Of a DNA stretch of 64,000 nt, positions 25,797 to 36,800 are shown piece by piece (within the stretch, counting starts at the first letter, position 1; every line of letters begins with the position of its first letter). The notes beneath the pieces are model-generated. The model ran no database searches and was not told where the DNA came from. It saw only the letters and a program-made list of their open reading frames with translations. The position numbers were made by a program, and so were the translations under genes. Where the stretch lies: positions 1,116,001 through 1,180,000 of the forward strand of contig NZ_QTJX01000001.1 of the NCBI RefSeq assembly GCF_003382275.1, given 5' to 3'. This DNA comes from Flagellimonas nanhaiensis. Lineage in GTDB: Bacteria > Bacteroidota > Bacteroidia > Flavobacteriales > Flavobacteriaceae.

Positions 25797-27536
25797 CTAA
25801 TTGCTGTTAGCAGGACCATAGATGTTCAATGCTTTTATGTCCTCTTGAAACAAAGTCCTTGGATTATTTTTGAACGTAATGAAGTCGTCTTTCACTTGTT
25901 GTGAACTCTGAGCATTTGGAATGAACAAATTATCCTGGCTACCATCCCATGGAGCATTGAACCATGCCAACACCCATGCAATTCTTATTTCGCTTCCCCC
26001 CTCTTCTATTACAGAGAGGATATTGTCCGTCCAAAAATCGGGGTTGTTGGAAACATACTGTTGCTGACCTGTTTCGGTAAGGGCAGCCACTTTGTTGTGC
26101 TGTTCGGCAAAATCTGTCAATTCGATCAACCTTTGTTTTAGGTCGATGTTATTTGGATTATAGAAATCGATTCCAACAACATCAACATAGCTGTCTCCTG
26201 GATAATATGAAGTATCCAGGGTTTTATCTGGTGACCAAGCAAAAAGCACATGATTTGATCGTTCTTTGATATAGTCAACCGTAAGACGATAAAAGTCGAC
26301 ATATAGAGCAGGAGAATGATTGGTTGCTTGGGTTCCCCACCAAAACCAGCCTCCGTTCATTTCATGAAATAGTCTAAAGACTATGGTAAAGTCCAATTCA
26401 TTGTTGATAATGTCAAGAATCTCATCCAGTTCTCCAAAATACCAGCTTCTGGCGTTGTTCATGTCGTTAACAATGTCGTGCATGAGGCTTTTATCGGTTT
26501 CCGATGTAATCTGATTAAAATAAATTTCACCATCGGTTTTGCTTCTTTGATGAAAGTCGAAAGTGACCACAGAACCGTTTTCATACGCAGCCTTTGCTTC
26601 GTCTATATGCAATTGCCTTTCCGATGCACTTTTGTAGAGCATGTAATGTGGGTCAATACCGTACACAGCCGGATGGTCTCCAGATACATCCTTACAATCA
26701 GAGGTGCTCAAATCATAGTTCAAAGCATTCAACTGGAAGGAAAGTGGGAACTCTTGCCCAAAGGCAAATGTATCTCCCATGGCCAGAGCCGCAAGATTGT
26801 TCAAAACATCTTTGGTTTGTTGGGTTGCATTGGAATCAATTGGTAAATAATCCCCCATTTGTCGAATTTCAACGGTAACAGTATCGGTATGTGATGCTCC
26901 CTCGTTATCGATCACCTTCAGAGTTACCTCATGAACACCCAAACCTAATGAGATTTCTGCTGTTCTGGATTCCGCAATCAGATTGTTATCGAGAATCCAT
27001 TCATAGGTCAACTCGTGGTTTTCAGGGTCTGTGGATTCCGAAGCATCCAATGTTACCAATGCCGTGCTTGCCCCTGTGGTCAGATATAAAACCAAATCAC
27101 TACCAGCATCAGCTGTAGGTGCTTGGTTAATATAGGGTTGAATGGAAACATTAAAAGTAGTAGTGCTTCCATCTTCCGCCTTTATTTTATAGGTGACCAT
27201 GTTGCTAAAATCATTGGTTGTAACCCCAGATTGCTGAACCGTTTCGCCAATATAGACCGTGGCACCTTTAGAAACTTCAAATACGGCTGTCAATTTGGTC
27301 ATATCGGAATGATTGGTCATACTGGCCTCCAGTTGGTTCTGGTTCAGTCCTGAAAAGTCCAGGTCCGGTAATTCTTTTATCGAGAATGAAAATAAGGACT
27401 TATTGCCACTTAAAAAGGTTTCTTCATCTGGTTCTTTGGAGCATGAAAAGCTGAGAAGAATCAAAAAGAACGAAACCACATACTTAAAGCTATGCGTTAA
27501 TACGGATTGCCTCATTAAGTTCGAATGATTCGTCAT
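25797..27536 (-). CDS. GH26 beta-mannanase lipoprotein with N-terminal PKD-like domain
   Basis: The start ATG at 27536 follows the stop of the upstream GH5 after one base (TAAGATG), showing translational coupling; a longer frame would overlap GH5. A lipobox (LLSFSC) is followed by a cadherin-like/PKD region (~95-230, TADAGSDLVLYL ... GEHEVTLKV-type strands). The GH26 domain follows: acid/base Glu392 in LFHEMNGGWFWWG and nucleophile Glu488 in LTETGQQ. GH26 enzymes of this type are endo-beta-1,4-mannanases. As a surface lipoprotein in the susCD operon, it likely makes the first cuts in mannan. Confidence 0.92.
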   Translation of the reverse strand: MTNHSNLMRQSVLTHSFKYVVSFFLILLSFSCSKEPDEETFLSGNKSLFSFSIKELPDLDFSGLNQNQLEASMTNHSDMTKLTAVFEVSKGATVYIGETVQQSGVTTNDFSNMVTYKIKAEDGSTTTFNVSIQPYINQAPTADAGSDLVLYLTTGASTALVTLDASESTDPENHELTYEWILDNNLIAESRTAEISLGLGVHEVTLKVIDNEGASHTDTVTVEIRQMGDYLPIDSNATQQTKDVLNNLAALAMGDTFAFGQEFPLSFQLNALNYDLSTSDCKDVSGDHPAVYGIDPHYMLYKSASERQLHIDEAKAAYENGSVVTFDFHQRSKTDGEIYFNQITSETDKSLMHDIVNDMNNARSWYFGELDEILDIINNELDFTIVFRLFHEMNGGWFWWGTQATNHSPALYVDFYRLTVDYIKERSNHVLFAWSPDKTLDTSYYPGDSYVDVVGIDFYNPNNIDLKQRLIELTDFAEQHNKVAALTETGQQQYVSNNPDFWTDNILSVIEEGGSEIRIAWVLAWFNAPWDGSQDNLFIPNAQSSQQVKDDFITFKNNPRTLFQEDIKALNIYGPANSN

Positions 27537-27537
27537 C

Positions 27538-28614
27538 TTAATAAGCTTTGTTTTTCTCTCTGAGATGCTCACGTACCATTGTTCCAGAAGTAGTTAGGTC
27601 GTCTAAGGCCCATCCCCCTATTGTACTTGCCCCTGGTTTTAAGGCTGCGGAAAGTTCTTCCTTATCTGCAATGGACCAGTTCAGATGTGATATGTTGTAC
27701 TCATCCAAGAAATTCCACCATGTTTCTGCCTCAGTGCCATCTATGGAACCATCACCCGAGGCTTCACTAACCCCATATTCCGTAACAAAGATTGGGATGT
27801 TATTATTGATGGCGAGCAGCGCCTTGTTCCTAAGTTCCTGTTTGTGGGTTGCTGCATAATAATGCAGGGTATACATGACATTTGGGTCATCTAGCTTTTC
27901 AAAAATCACATCCTCAACATCCTGGGACCAATTTGGCGTGCCACATACTATCAAGTTATCCGAATCATACTTTCTAATTTCAGATATCACTGCTTCATGA
28001 TAAGGTTTTAATACATTCTTCCAAGACACGTTTAAAGGTTCGTTGTAGGTTTCGTAAATAATATTTGGATAGTCACCGTACTTTTCTGCCATCTCGCCAA
28101 AAAATGCCACGGATTCTTCTAAATGGTCCTCTGCATGATGGTCATGCCAGTCAATAATGACATAAAGTCCATTGGCAATGGCCGCATCAACCACGGCAAA
28201 AATCTTTTGTTTTTCTACCTCAGGGTTTTCCAAATATCCTTCATGCTCAACTGCCAGAGCTGCTCTTACCGCTGTGCACCTCCAGTCATCTTTTAACCAG
28301 GCTACAACTTCTGGAGTATAATATTTTCCAATCCATTGACTCCAAAACAAGGACATTCCTCGAAGTTGAACGGAATTTCCGTTTTGGTCCACCATTTTAT
28401 TTCCGGTTACGGACAATTGACCAAATTCTTCTACAACGGATAAAAAGGAGCCTGTATTACCCGTATCTGGTCCGTCTGGGTCCTGACCATTACCATCTGG
28501 GTTTTCATTTTCCCCTGTGACGTCGTCCATGGGTTGTTCCATACCTTTTCCTTCGGATGAAGAACATCCAACGGCTAGGCAAAGAATCAAAAAAAACGAG
28601 GTAATCGTCTTCAT
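27538..28614 (-). CDS. GH5 (subfamily 2-like) endoglucanase/glucomannanase lipoprotein
   Basis: The ATG at 28614 (or 28626, four residues longer) gives a lipoprotein signal ending CLAVGC, followed by an acidic low-complexity linker (DGNGQDPDGPDTGN). The GH5 domain has acid/base Glu192 in YETYNEP and nucleophile Glu279 in FVTEYGVSEASGDG. The last stretch is close to the bacterial GH5_2 cellulase pattern (TEWGTSDASG), so beta-1,4-glucan or mixed glucomannan is a reasonable substrate. Encoded between the FAS1 protein and GH26, it would extend the locus from pure mannan to glucomannan. Confidence 0.88.
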   Translation of the reverse strand: MKTITSFFLILCLAVGCSSSEGKGMEQPMDDVTGENENPDGNGQDPDGPDTGNTGSFLSVVEEFGQLSVTGNKMVDQNGNSVQLRGMSLFWSQWIGKYYTPEVVAWLKDDWRCTAVRAALAVEHEGYLENPEVEKQKIFAVVDAAIANGLYVIIDWHDHHAEDHLEESVAFFGEMAEKYGDYPNIIYETYNEPLNVSWKNVLKPYHEAVISEIRKYDSDNLIVCGTPNWSQDVEDVIFEKLDDPNVMYTLHYYAATHKQELRNKALLAINNNIPIFVTEYGVSEASGDGSIDGTEAETWWNFLDEYNISHLNWSIADKEELSAALKPGASTIGGWALDDLTTSGTMVREHLREKNKAY

Positions 28615-28685
28615 AGAGGGTTTCATGAAAGATTCCCACGGACAAAAATCCTGTGGGAATCCTTAAAATTAAACTAACTCAACTC

Positions 28686-31193
28686 TTATTTTTCTTCAAA
28701 TCTAACATTGTCAATTGCAAAGTTCAATAGGATATCGGCACCTTCAAACGCCATTCCAAATTCGTTGTCCACAAGACTGAAGTCGGGTTGTCCCAAATCG
28801 GTTAAGGGGATTTCCACCGTAATCCAGCCGTTTGTTTCATAAGGTTCCCCCGTATCGTTCCAAGGGGCCCAATCATAGAAAGAATCTACTCCTCCATTGC
28901 CGCCTGAATTGAACCTTATCCTGAACATTCCAGCATCTATGGGCTCAAGTACATTCAAATCAAATTTCAAAACATAATCGTTCAGATTGCTTCCAACAAC
29001 ATCTGCTCCGTTAAAAGTACTTGGATCGTTCCTCCAGAAAAGATCTTGCCATCCCGTACCTCCGGTTTGGAAGTTGGCCCTACCATAATTGGATCCATCC
29101 AAAGATATGGCGCCATCATTCTCCGCTTGTACATTCCCCCACCATGGATCCTTACCATCCCAATCAAAGAACGCCAAGTTTGGGTCATCTACGGGGTCTG
29201 GCCCACCACACTGGTAACCGGGTTCGTCAAATCGAACATTGTCAATAGCAAAGTTCAATAGAATGTCGGCACCTTCAAATGCCATCCCAAACTCGTTATC
29301 TACCAAGCTAAAATCAGGTTGGCCCAGTTCTGTCAACGGAATTTCAATGGTCTGCCATCCGTCTGTGTCAAATGGCTGACCGGTATCGTTCCAAGGCGCC
29401 CAATCGTAGAAAGAATCTACTCCTCCATTGCCACCTGAATTGAACCTTATCCTGAACATTCCCGCATTTATGGGTTCTAACACATTGATATCAAATTTCA
29501 GTACATAATCATTCAGATTACTGCCCACTGTGGCTGCACCGTTGAACGTACTTGGGTCATTTCTCCAAAATAAATCTTGCCATCCTGTACCCCCGGTTTG
29601 GAAGTTGGCCCTACCGTAACTGGAGCCATCATTTGAAATGGAACCATCATTCTCTGCTTGTACATTACCCCACCATGGGTCTTTACCATCCCAATCAAAG
29701 AATACCAAATCCACGTCTGTGACCGGATGTGGACCATCGCAATCACCAGCAACTTCAATACCGAGGGCATCCAATAATTCAACAGGAACAAGGACCCTGT
29801 TCAATTCATGGATAATACCGTTGGTAGCTCCAATATTGGCATTGACCACTTGGGAAGGGATAGCATCAGTAAATGATGGGCTTAGCCTAATAACATCTGT
29901 AGCGCTTACACTAAAAGTGTCTCCAAGTAAAGTAGTTACAGAGCTACCATCCGTAAGTTCTGATTCTACCAATGTGCCGACGTATAGGTGATATTCCAAT
30001 AGTTTTCTTAGTGCTTCAATTTCTTCTGGGGTATCAAAATCGTCCAGAGAATTAAAATTGTCTATGGTTGCAAACAGAGCGTCAAAGGCTTCATTGTTTG
30101 GAGCAAAGACCGTAAGGTTTTCCGTGGTTAAGCTTTCAGCAAGACCAGCAAGCTCTGCTGCTGCCAATAAGGAAGTAAACCCTCGGTCCTCTGACCTTGC
30201 AGCTAAATCAAGGGTTGCGCCGAGCACTTGTTGAAATACAGTATCAGGCAATAAAACTTTGTCCGTTCCGTGTACAATACCATTTGTGGCCTGAACATCT
30301 ACCAGATTGATCTCTGCGTTTGTTTCAGACGCATCATCGATAGAAGTTCCATCGATTGAAAATGACTCCCCTTGTGCTGTTTCAAAGCTTTCCCCGTCAA
30401 CTTCATTGGAAGTAACATTACCACCCACAACAACATGATAGAGCAATACATCTGTTAATATTTCATCGGGTATATCAGATAAATTAGTCCAACCAAATGC
30501 TGCATTTAATTGAGCCATGAGCATTTCGAAAGCTGCATTATCGGGAGCAAAAATTGTGAAAGGTCCTCCTCCTTTTAAGGTTTCTACCAATTCGACTTGG
30601 GCTAAAGCGGCAGCCAAGGAAGAATATTCAGGGTTGGCCAATACATGGTCCACCACATCTGGAGTTAAAAGTACATTGTCCACCATATGGACTACTCCAT
30701 TGGTTGCACCCAGGTCAAACATTCCTTGTACTGGAGAGGCTACACCATTGAACGTCATTGGACTATCCGTATTGACAAAGAAACTAAGGTTTCTTCCATC
30801 TACCCCAGTTGCCATGGTCAGCCTGTACCCTTTTTGAAGATTTGATGACAAATCCGCGGTATTGGTATTCCACACATGATTCAACAATGTATTTCTCAAA
30901 ATACTGTCGTTCATTGCGGTTAGATCTACTCCACTAAATGCCGAATTGGTTGGCGCAAACAGTGTGAATGTAGTACTATTGGCAAGGACATCGTCCAAAT
31001 CAAATTGTTCCAAAGCTCCCAACAGTGTTGATGCTTCAGAAGTGCGAGCCAATATTTGGGTAATGTTCTCCGTTGGTGTACTTGACTGCGGAAACACCTC
31101 TTCATCGTCTTCACAAGAACTAAATGTTAGGAGCGCCGCTCCAACGGCAAATAAGGCTGCTATTTTGTTATACTTGATATATTTCATAATCAT
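28686..31193 (-). CDS. Surface lipoprotein: three fasciclin (FAS1) domains plus two near-identical C-terminal glycan-binding-like domains
   Basis: The lipobox is FSSC. Three FAS1 modules occupy ~35-180, ~180-325 and ~330-485, each with FAPTNSAF/FAPDNAAF/FAPNNEAF and a terminal GIVHxxDxVLLP-type H2 motif. Then come two tandem ~177-residue domains starting FFDWDGKDPWWGN, almost identical in protein sequence, beta-rich with many Trp and a terminal ILLNFAIDNVRF. These resemble jelly-roll carbohydrate-binding modules. Position between an IPT-type lipoprotein and GH5 in the susCD operon suggests a surface glycan-binding protein. FAS1 domains mediate adhesion in other proteins; FAS1 within such a protein is unusual. 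Confidence 0.85.
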   Translation of the reverse strand: MIMKYIKYNKIAALFAVGAALLTFSSCEDDEEVFPQSSTPTENITQILARTSEASTLLGALEQFDLDDVLANSTTFTLFAPTNSAFSGVDLTAMNDSILRNTLLNHVWNTNTADLSSNLQKGYRLTMATGVDGRNLSFFVNTDSPMTFNGVASPVQGMFDLGATNGVVHMVDNVLLTPDVVDHVLANPEYSSLAAALAQVELVETLKGGGPFTIFAPDNAAFEMLMAQLNAAFGWTNLSDIPDEILTDVLLYHVVVGGNVTSNEVDGESFETAQGESFSIDGTSIDDASETNAEINLVDVQATNGIVHGTDKVLLPDTVFQQVLGATLDLAARSEDRGFTSLLAAAELAGLAESLTTENLTVFAPNNEAFDALFATIDNFNSLDDFDTPEEIEALRKLLEYHLYVGTLVESELTDGSSVTTLLGDTFSVSATDVIRLSPSFTDAIPSQVVNANIGATNGIIHELNRVLVPVELLDALGIEVAGDCDGPHPVTDVDLVFFDWDGKDPWWGNVQAENDGSISNDGSSYGRANFQTGGTGWQDLFWRNDPSTFNGAATVGSNLNDYVLKFDINVLEPINAGMFRIRFNSGGNGGVDSFYDWAPWNDTGQPFDTDGWQTIEIPLTELGQPDFSLVDNEFGMAFEGADILLNFAIDNVRFDEPGYQCGGPDPVDDPNLAFFDWDGKDPWWGNVQAENDGAISLDGSNYGRANFQTGGTGWQDLFWRNDPSTFNGADVVGSNLNDYVLKFDLNVLEPIDAGMFRIRFNSGGNGGVDSFYDWAPWNDTGEPYETNGWITVEIPLTDLGQPDFSLVDNEFGMAFEGADILLNFAIDNVRFEEK
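28690..29752 (-). repeat. Intragenic tandem duplication, period 531 bp
   Basis: The two C-terminal domains of the FAS1 protein are encoded by direct repeats offset by exactly 531 bp (177 codons); for example AGAATCTACT lies at 28881 and again at 29412. DNA identity is mosaic: stretches of ~50 identical bases alternate with regions where mainly synonymous sites differ, as expected from an older duplication kept similar by selection or partial gene conversion. Confidence 0.85.
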
Positions 31194-31215
31194 CTTATTA
31201 ATGTTTGAGTCCTCC

Positions 31216-32286
31216 TTATTGAATCAGTCCAAATTGGTCCAAGTAGAACAGGAATGGTGCGGTTCCTCCCGAGAATTCTTGAAAATCAATTCTGGTAATG
31301 GTTTCAGGAGCAGTACCTGGTGCGTAAAAATCGGTCAAGGGAATACTGAAACTGTTCCATTCTCCTGGAACCAAATCAAGAACTATTTGGGTATCAAAAT
31401 CATTGAGGGCACAGGCAACCCTTACGGTCTGGTCATTGCCTGGAAATATCTGAAAGTTTAGCGCACTAAAATCAGCTATTCTCAATGTTTCTGTAGCATC
31501 AGTTGCCGTGAACGTAAGTCCGGCCCAATTGTTACTATCTCTACGAATTGATGTAGACCCTAGGGTAACTTCATCGGAAAGTACCTGGGTGCCATCCCAA
31601 CCTCCAAGGTCCCAATCATTGATGATTGCATCCGTAAAAATGGGATAATTAAAGCCATATGAAGTTGACTGTGCTATGGCACCATTAACTTCTATTTGCA
31701 CGAACCCTTGAACAATTCCGCCTGGAACTGCAATGGTAAGTTGCTCTTCTGAAACGCTTATAATGTCCGTGCTGATTTCTTCAAACGGTCCGTCCACACC
31801 AACGCCATTTACAAAAGCTGCAGAAGACGCTCCGCTAAAATCTCCTCCTTCAAGAATTACGGCACTGACTCCATCAATGATTTGTTCTGAAAAACTTGAG
31901 ATGTTCAGTAGAGAGAAGTCATATTCAGCTACTCCGTGCAATGTTTCTACGATGAGTTTGTTTGAGCCAATTACCGGAGCTCCAAGAGGAACGCTAAGTA
32001 CAATGACACTTTGAGTGGCAAAGTTGGGATTAACCGTAGCTTCAAATCCGTTGAATTTTACGGACACAATATCCTTGAGGTTTTGCCCTTTAATATTTAT
32101 GGTGTTGCCCAAAACTCCGGTCTGTACGGTTGAACTATTGTTCACGTCCGTTACGGAATTAATAACAGGGGGTCCACTATCCCCTGGATTTATGGGGTCA
32201 GGTTGGTTGAATTCATTGCTGCATCCCAGACCCAAAATCAACAACATGGCCAAGATACATACCGATGGAATTTTTCTAGTTTTCAT
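31216..32286 (-). CDS. IPT/TIG-domain surface glycan-binding lipoprotein
   Basis: A lipoprotein signal (ILGLGC) is followed by an Ig-like IPT/TIG domain (~40-125: PPVINSVTDVNNSS, GNTINIKGQNL, SVKFNGFEA), a second Ig-like region (~125-215) and a C-terminal jelly-roll-like domain (~220-356: DWDLGGWDG ... FYLDQFGLIQ) distantly like the doubled domain in the next gene. Encoded directly after susD (6-bp gap), this is the usual place and architecture for SGBP-B-type proteins that hold polysaccharide for the SusCD transporter. Confidence 0.85.
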   Translation of the reverse strand: MKTRKIPSVCILAMLLILGLGCSNEFNQPDPINPGDSGPPVINSVTDVNNSSTVQTGVLGNTINIKGQNLKDIVSVKFNGFEATVNPNFATQSVIVLSVPLGAPVIGSNKLIVETLHGVAEYDFSLLNISSFSEQIIDGVSAVILEGGDFSGASSAAFVNGVGVDGPFEEISTDIISVSEEQLTIAVPGGIVQGFVQIEVNGAIAQSTSYGFNYPIFTDAIINDWDLGGWDGTQVLSDEVTLGSTSIRRDSNNWAGLTFTATDATETLRIADFSALNFQIFPGNDQTVRVACALNDFDTQIVLDLVPGEWNSFSIPLTDFYAPGTAPETITRIDFQEFSGGTAPFLFYLDQFGLIQ

Positions 32287-32292
32287 AATTTT

Positions 32293-33855
32293 TTAATTAA
32301 AGTAAGGAACAGGCGGGTCTAAAAGCCCTGGGTTGTTGATGGTTTCATTTGTTGGATAGGGGAATATCAGTTTGTCTTCTGTAACATTCACAAACCTATC
32401 CGTTATTCCACCTGAGGCCCCTCTATCAGTATCATTGAACCAACCACGTTGGATAGAGGACAAATAGGCTGTAGCATCCGACCTTCTAATGGCATCGTAC
32501 CAATGCTCCATTTCAAAAGCAAATTCGAGCTTACGTTCTTTAAATACATCTTCAAATGTTGGATTGGAAATTGATGTAAGTCCAGCCCTGTTTCTTATTT
32601 TATTCACAGAGCTTTCTGCTTCGGCAACAGAACCTCCTCCTCCTTGAATGATTGCTTCTGCGTGAATCAACAAAACATCCGCATATCTCAGAAGATATGT
32701 ATTGTTCGCATAACTGTTTCTCACCCCACCACCATTATTGGCTGGTGTTCCTACAACATACTTTTTGATGGCCACGTTGGTTCCTTGTGCATTACAGCCA
32801 GCTGGACCAGGTGCAGTATATCCTCCGTTTAAATCTGGGTAAAAGGAATCTGGATCCATAATGGTTGCCTTGTAACGCTGATCTACAACCTTATCTTCAT
32901 AGGTATCTTGAAGGTCCAAAGAAGGTCCAACTGCGGACCAGCCATCGTCGAATCCCGTGATTCCAGATAATGCGTAGAGACTTTGTACGCCGTTGCCTTC
33001 TCCAAAATTGCCACTGCCCGTCCATTGCAAGGCGATAATACTTTCCAGATTATTATCATTGGCTGTCAAGAACAGGTCATTGTAGCTCCCTGAAGTGCCA
33101 TCTTCTGCGGTTCCCCCCAAAAGTTTAAACTCACCGGAAGCTATAACCTCCGAAGAAAGTGTGTAGGCCAATGAATATTCACCCAAGGTCAAGTGTACCT
33201 TAGAAAGCATAGCTTTTGCTCCATTGCTGGATATTCTGCCAGGTTCACTTGATTTGTTATGCGAAATGTTATCTATGGCAAAATTGAGGTCATTTTTTAT
33301 AAAAGTATAGACGTCGGAAACCAAATGTCTTGGAATGTAGGTGTCATCCACCAATTCTACGTTATCTTCTATAATGGGTACAGAACCAAATATTCTTACC
33401 AAATAAAAATAAGAGATGGCCCTCATAGCCCTGGCTTCGCCTACTGCATTGTTTATTACCGCTTGGGGGACATCTGCATTTGCCCTTTCAGGAACCTCAT
33501 TGATCACCGTATTGGCATGTGCGACAACAGCCCAAAGGGAACCCCAGGCTCTTTGTAACGTATTTAGATTTCCAGTTACGTCAAATAGTTCAAAACTTTG
33601 GTTTCTAGGGTCCCAAGTTCTTCCGGTACCCCCGGAAAGATCTCCGATACACCAAGCCGAATTTGTTACAAAATCAAACCAAGGCACATTGTAAAGCACA
33701 TTGGTAGAGGTTTGTATTTGTGCTTCTGTTTGAAAAAAGTCTGCTGAACTGGGTGTGTCCTCCGGTGGACGATCAAGGAATTCCTTACTACAAGATATCA
33801 ACATCATTGTAGCAACAAGGAAAACAGACAAAGACTTAAGTAAACTGATTTTCAT
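32293..33855 (-). CDS. susD: SusD/RagB-family outer-membrane glycan-binding lipoprotein
   Basis: The lipoprotein signal ends at MMLISC, then CSKEFLDRPPED, the typical mature start of SusD proteins. The rest follows the family: TPR-like helices (EARAMRAISYFYLVRIFGSVPII) and a late RNRAGL ... FKERKLEFAFEMEHWYDAIRR segment. 520 aa is normal. It forms the lid of the SusC pore on the cell surface and binds mannan oligosaccharides before import. It lies 22 bp after susC in the same operon. Confidence 0.95.
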   Translation of the reverse strand: MKISLLKSLSVFLVATMMLISCSKEFLDRPPEDTPSSADFFQTEAQIQTSTNVLYNVPWFDFVTNSAWCIGDLSGGTGRTWDPRNQSFELFDVTGNLNTLQRAWGSLWAVVAHANTVINEVPERANADVPQAVINNAVGEARAMRAISYFYLVRIFGSVPIIEDNVELVDDTYIPRHLVSDVYTFIKNDLNFAIDNISHNKSSEPGRISSNGAKAMLSKVHLTLGEYSLAYTLSSEVIASGEFKLLGGTAEDGTSGSYNDLFLTANDNNLESIIALQWTGSGNFGEGNGVQSLYALSGITGFDDGWSAVGPSLDLQDTYEDKVVDQRYKATIMDPDSFYPDLNGGYTAPGPAGCNAQGTNVAIKKYVVGTPANNGGGVRNSYANNTYLLRYADVLLIHAEAIIQGGGGSVAEAESSVNKIRNRAGLTSISNPTFEDVFKERKLEFAFEMEHWYDAIRRSDATAYLSSIQRGWFNDTDRGASGGITDRFVNVTEDKLIFPYPTNETINNPGLLDPPVPYFN

Positions 33856-33877
33856 AATAATAGCGATTTTTATTTTG

Positions 33878-36800
33878 TTAAAAGCTTACATCAACACCAA
33901 AAGTGAACGTTCTGGGCAAGGGATAACGACCATTGTCGATACCTGCAAGTATTGGATTCTGCCCCAATGACCCTACATCAGGATCATATCCTGAATAGTT
34001 GGTAAATGTGTATAGGTTTTGAACCGATCCGTATACATTTAAACTGCTGAAAAAAGTTTTCTCCAATAGTTTTGATGGGAACGTATATCCAAGCCGTACA
34101 TTTTGAATCCGTAAATATGAACCATCTTCAATGTATCTGTCTGAAATAAAAATGTTAGGGGTTTGGTTCAAGGTATATCTTGGATGGGTGGCATCAGGAT
34201 TAGCCGGGGTCCAATAATCCAATACCGAATCTAGTTGATTGCGGAAGGTTAAATTGGTACCGGTAAGCGACCTGTTTATTGCATTGAAAATTTCATTGCC
34301 ATATGAGCCCTGTAAAAAGATTCCAAGATTGAATCCCTTATAACTGAAGTTGTTTTGCATACTAAAGGTGAAGTCTGGATGAGGATTTCCGATTTCAGTC
34401 CGATCATTGCCGTCCACTACCCCATCACCATTGACATCTTGAAATTTTATATCTCCCAACCATGTTCGGCCCACAGAGGAAGCATCACCAACTGGCTGGC
34501 CAAATTGTACAGGGGCATTGTTTAAATCGTTCAATGACCTAAAAAGCCCTTCGACCTTATAGCCGTAGAAAACTCCGATGGGCTCACCAACAACCGTCCT
34601 GGTAAGGGTCTCTACGGTATCATCTAGATTGGCATTACCAAAAGCGGTTACATCATTAAGGTCAAGAACTTCGTTTTTATAGTGGGAGAAAGTCAGTGTA
34701 GAGTTCCAAGAAAAGTCTTCCGTGGTTATTGCATTTACATTTAGTGTTACATCGATTCCCTTGTTTTCCATCTCTCCAAGATTTACAAATGGCGGTAGGA
34801 CTGATCCCGCGTTGAGGTTTGAGTTTCCTCCAAGGACAAAATCTGTAAGTGCCAACCTGAACAGGAAGTCACTACTTAATTTCCGATATACTTCAACACT
34901 GGTATTTACATTGCCATTGAACAAAGAAAAATCAAGACCAAGGTTGATCTGCTTGGAAGTTTCCCATTTTACATCCGGGTTTCCGAAGCTGGTGACCCTA
35001 AATCCAGTTCCTAAATCTGTAATGGTAGGTCCTAATAAGGATAAATCTGGATTGTTGGGCAAATCTTGGTTACCAACTTCTCCATACCCTCCATAAATTT
35101 TTATGTTTTGAATAGCATCAAAGCCATCCATGAAAGACTCATTTGAAAGTCTCCAAGCCGCCGAAACCGACGGGAAATAACCCCATTTGTTTCCTTCCGC
35201 AAACTTGGACGAACCATCCGCCCTAAATGAAGCGGTAATGTTATACCTGCTGTCAAAAGAGTAAATAGCCCTGGTAAAATATGATTCTAGAGCACTACTT
35301 CCTTTAAATTGAGTTGAGTTGAATGTTTGAGCATTATTGAGTGTACTAAATCGTTCATCAACAAAACCAATACCCAATGCTCTTATTCCGTCATAGGAGC
35401 TTCGTTGTGTTTCGTGACCTCCCAATAATGTTAAGTCGTGCTTGTCTCCAAATCTATTGTTGTACGTTAAAGTATTTGTTACAATGGAATAAGTGTTGTC
35501 AACAGTCTGTTCAGTAAGTTGTGGATTATTCAGGCTAATGGCCCCATATGAAAAAGAGTTTTGAAATTGCCTGTTTTTCTCACGGGTGAAGTTACCCCCA
35601 ACCTGAATCTTATATTTTAGGTTTTTTGCAAACCCCCATTCCGCATATGCGCTTCCCAAAATAACATCTCTTCTAAGGTCATTTTCTAAACTTCGCTGTT
35701 GTGCAATGGGGTTAGGCACGGCCAAAGCTATCTGCTCTGCTGTTATTGGACCTGCAAAAGAACCATCAGGATTAAACACGGCGGTCTCTGGGTTATTTCT
35801 TAGTGCAAGCGCAACAAGTCCTCTTGAGTTTCCATTGGCAACCAAATCTTCATCGGTCCTGCTTGCTGTTATATTAACACCAACCTTTAGGTTGTCATAA
35901 ATCTGGGTATCTAAATTGACGCGGGCACTGCCCCTTTGAAAACCACTACCTTCTATTATACCCTCTTGATCTGTTAGAGAAGCAGACATGTAGTATTGTG
36001 TTTTTTCAGAACCTCCTGAGAAAGACAGTTGATGGTTTTGCAAAATGGCATCGGTGAAAATCTCTTTTTGCCAGTTGGTGCCTGTACCCAATATACTTGG
36101 GTCGGCAAATTCCAATCTGGGTTGTTGCTGAAAAACCCGTCGCATTTCATTCTGTAACTCTGCATACCCAGGTAAATCGAGTACTGGCAGAATATTGGTT
36201 GGTTGTTGAAACGCCGTATATCCGTTATAGGTCAACTTTCCAGATTCTTTACGACCACTCTTGGTGGTAATAATAACCACCCCATTGGAAGCCCTTGAAC
36301 CATATATTGCCGTTGCGGAGGCATCCTTTAAAATATCAATGGATTGGATGTCGTTTGGGTTTAAGGATGATAATGGACCCGAACTATTATCGACACTTAT
36401 ACCACTTCCTGATAGATTATTGGCGTCACCTGAAACAGGAACACCGTCGATAATGTAAAGAGGTTCCGAAGAGGCGTTGATGGAACCCACACCACGAATA
36501 CGAACAGATACAGACCCTCCGGGTCGACCACTGTTTTGGGTAATGGCCACACCTGCTGCCCTACCCTGAATCAACTGGTCAACACTTACCTGCGGTATTT
36601 TGGTTAGCTCCTCAACTTTCACAGAGGCCACGGAACCAGAAATCTGTTCTTTCAATTGTGTGCCATAACCAATTACCACTACCTCATCAAGCTGTTCTAA
36701 ATCCTCATTTAGCACAACATTGATTGTTGATTGGTTATTCACTTGGATTTCTCTGGTGACAAACCCAACATAACTTACTACAAGAGTGGCATTGTCACCA

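Noticed and set aside
28686-29791. Alternative frames inside the duplicated FAS1-protein region
   Set aside because: They appear in both repeat units only because the DNA is duplicated; the minus-strand frame is the one under protein-level constraint.
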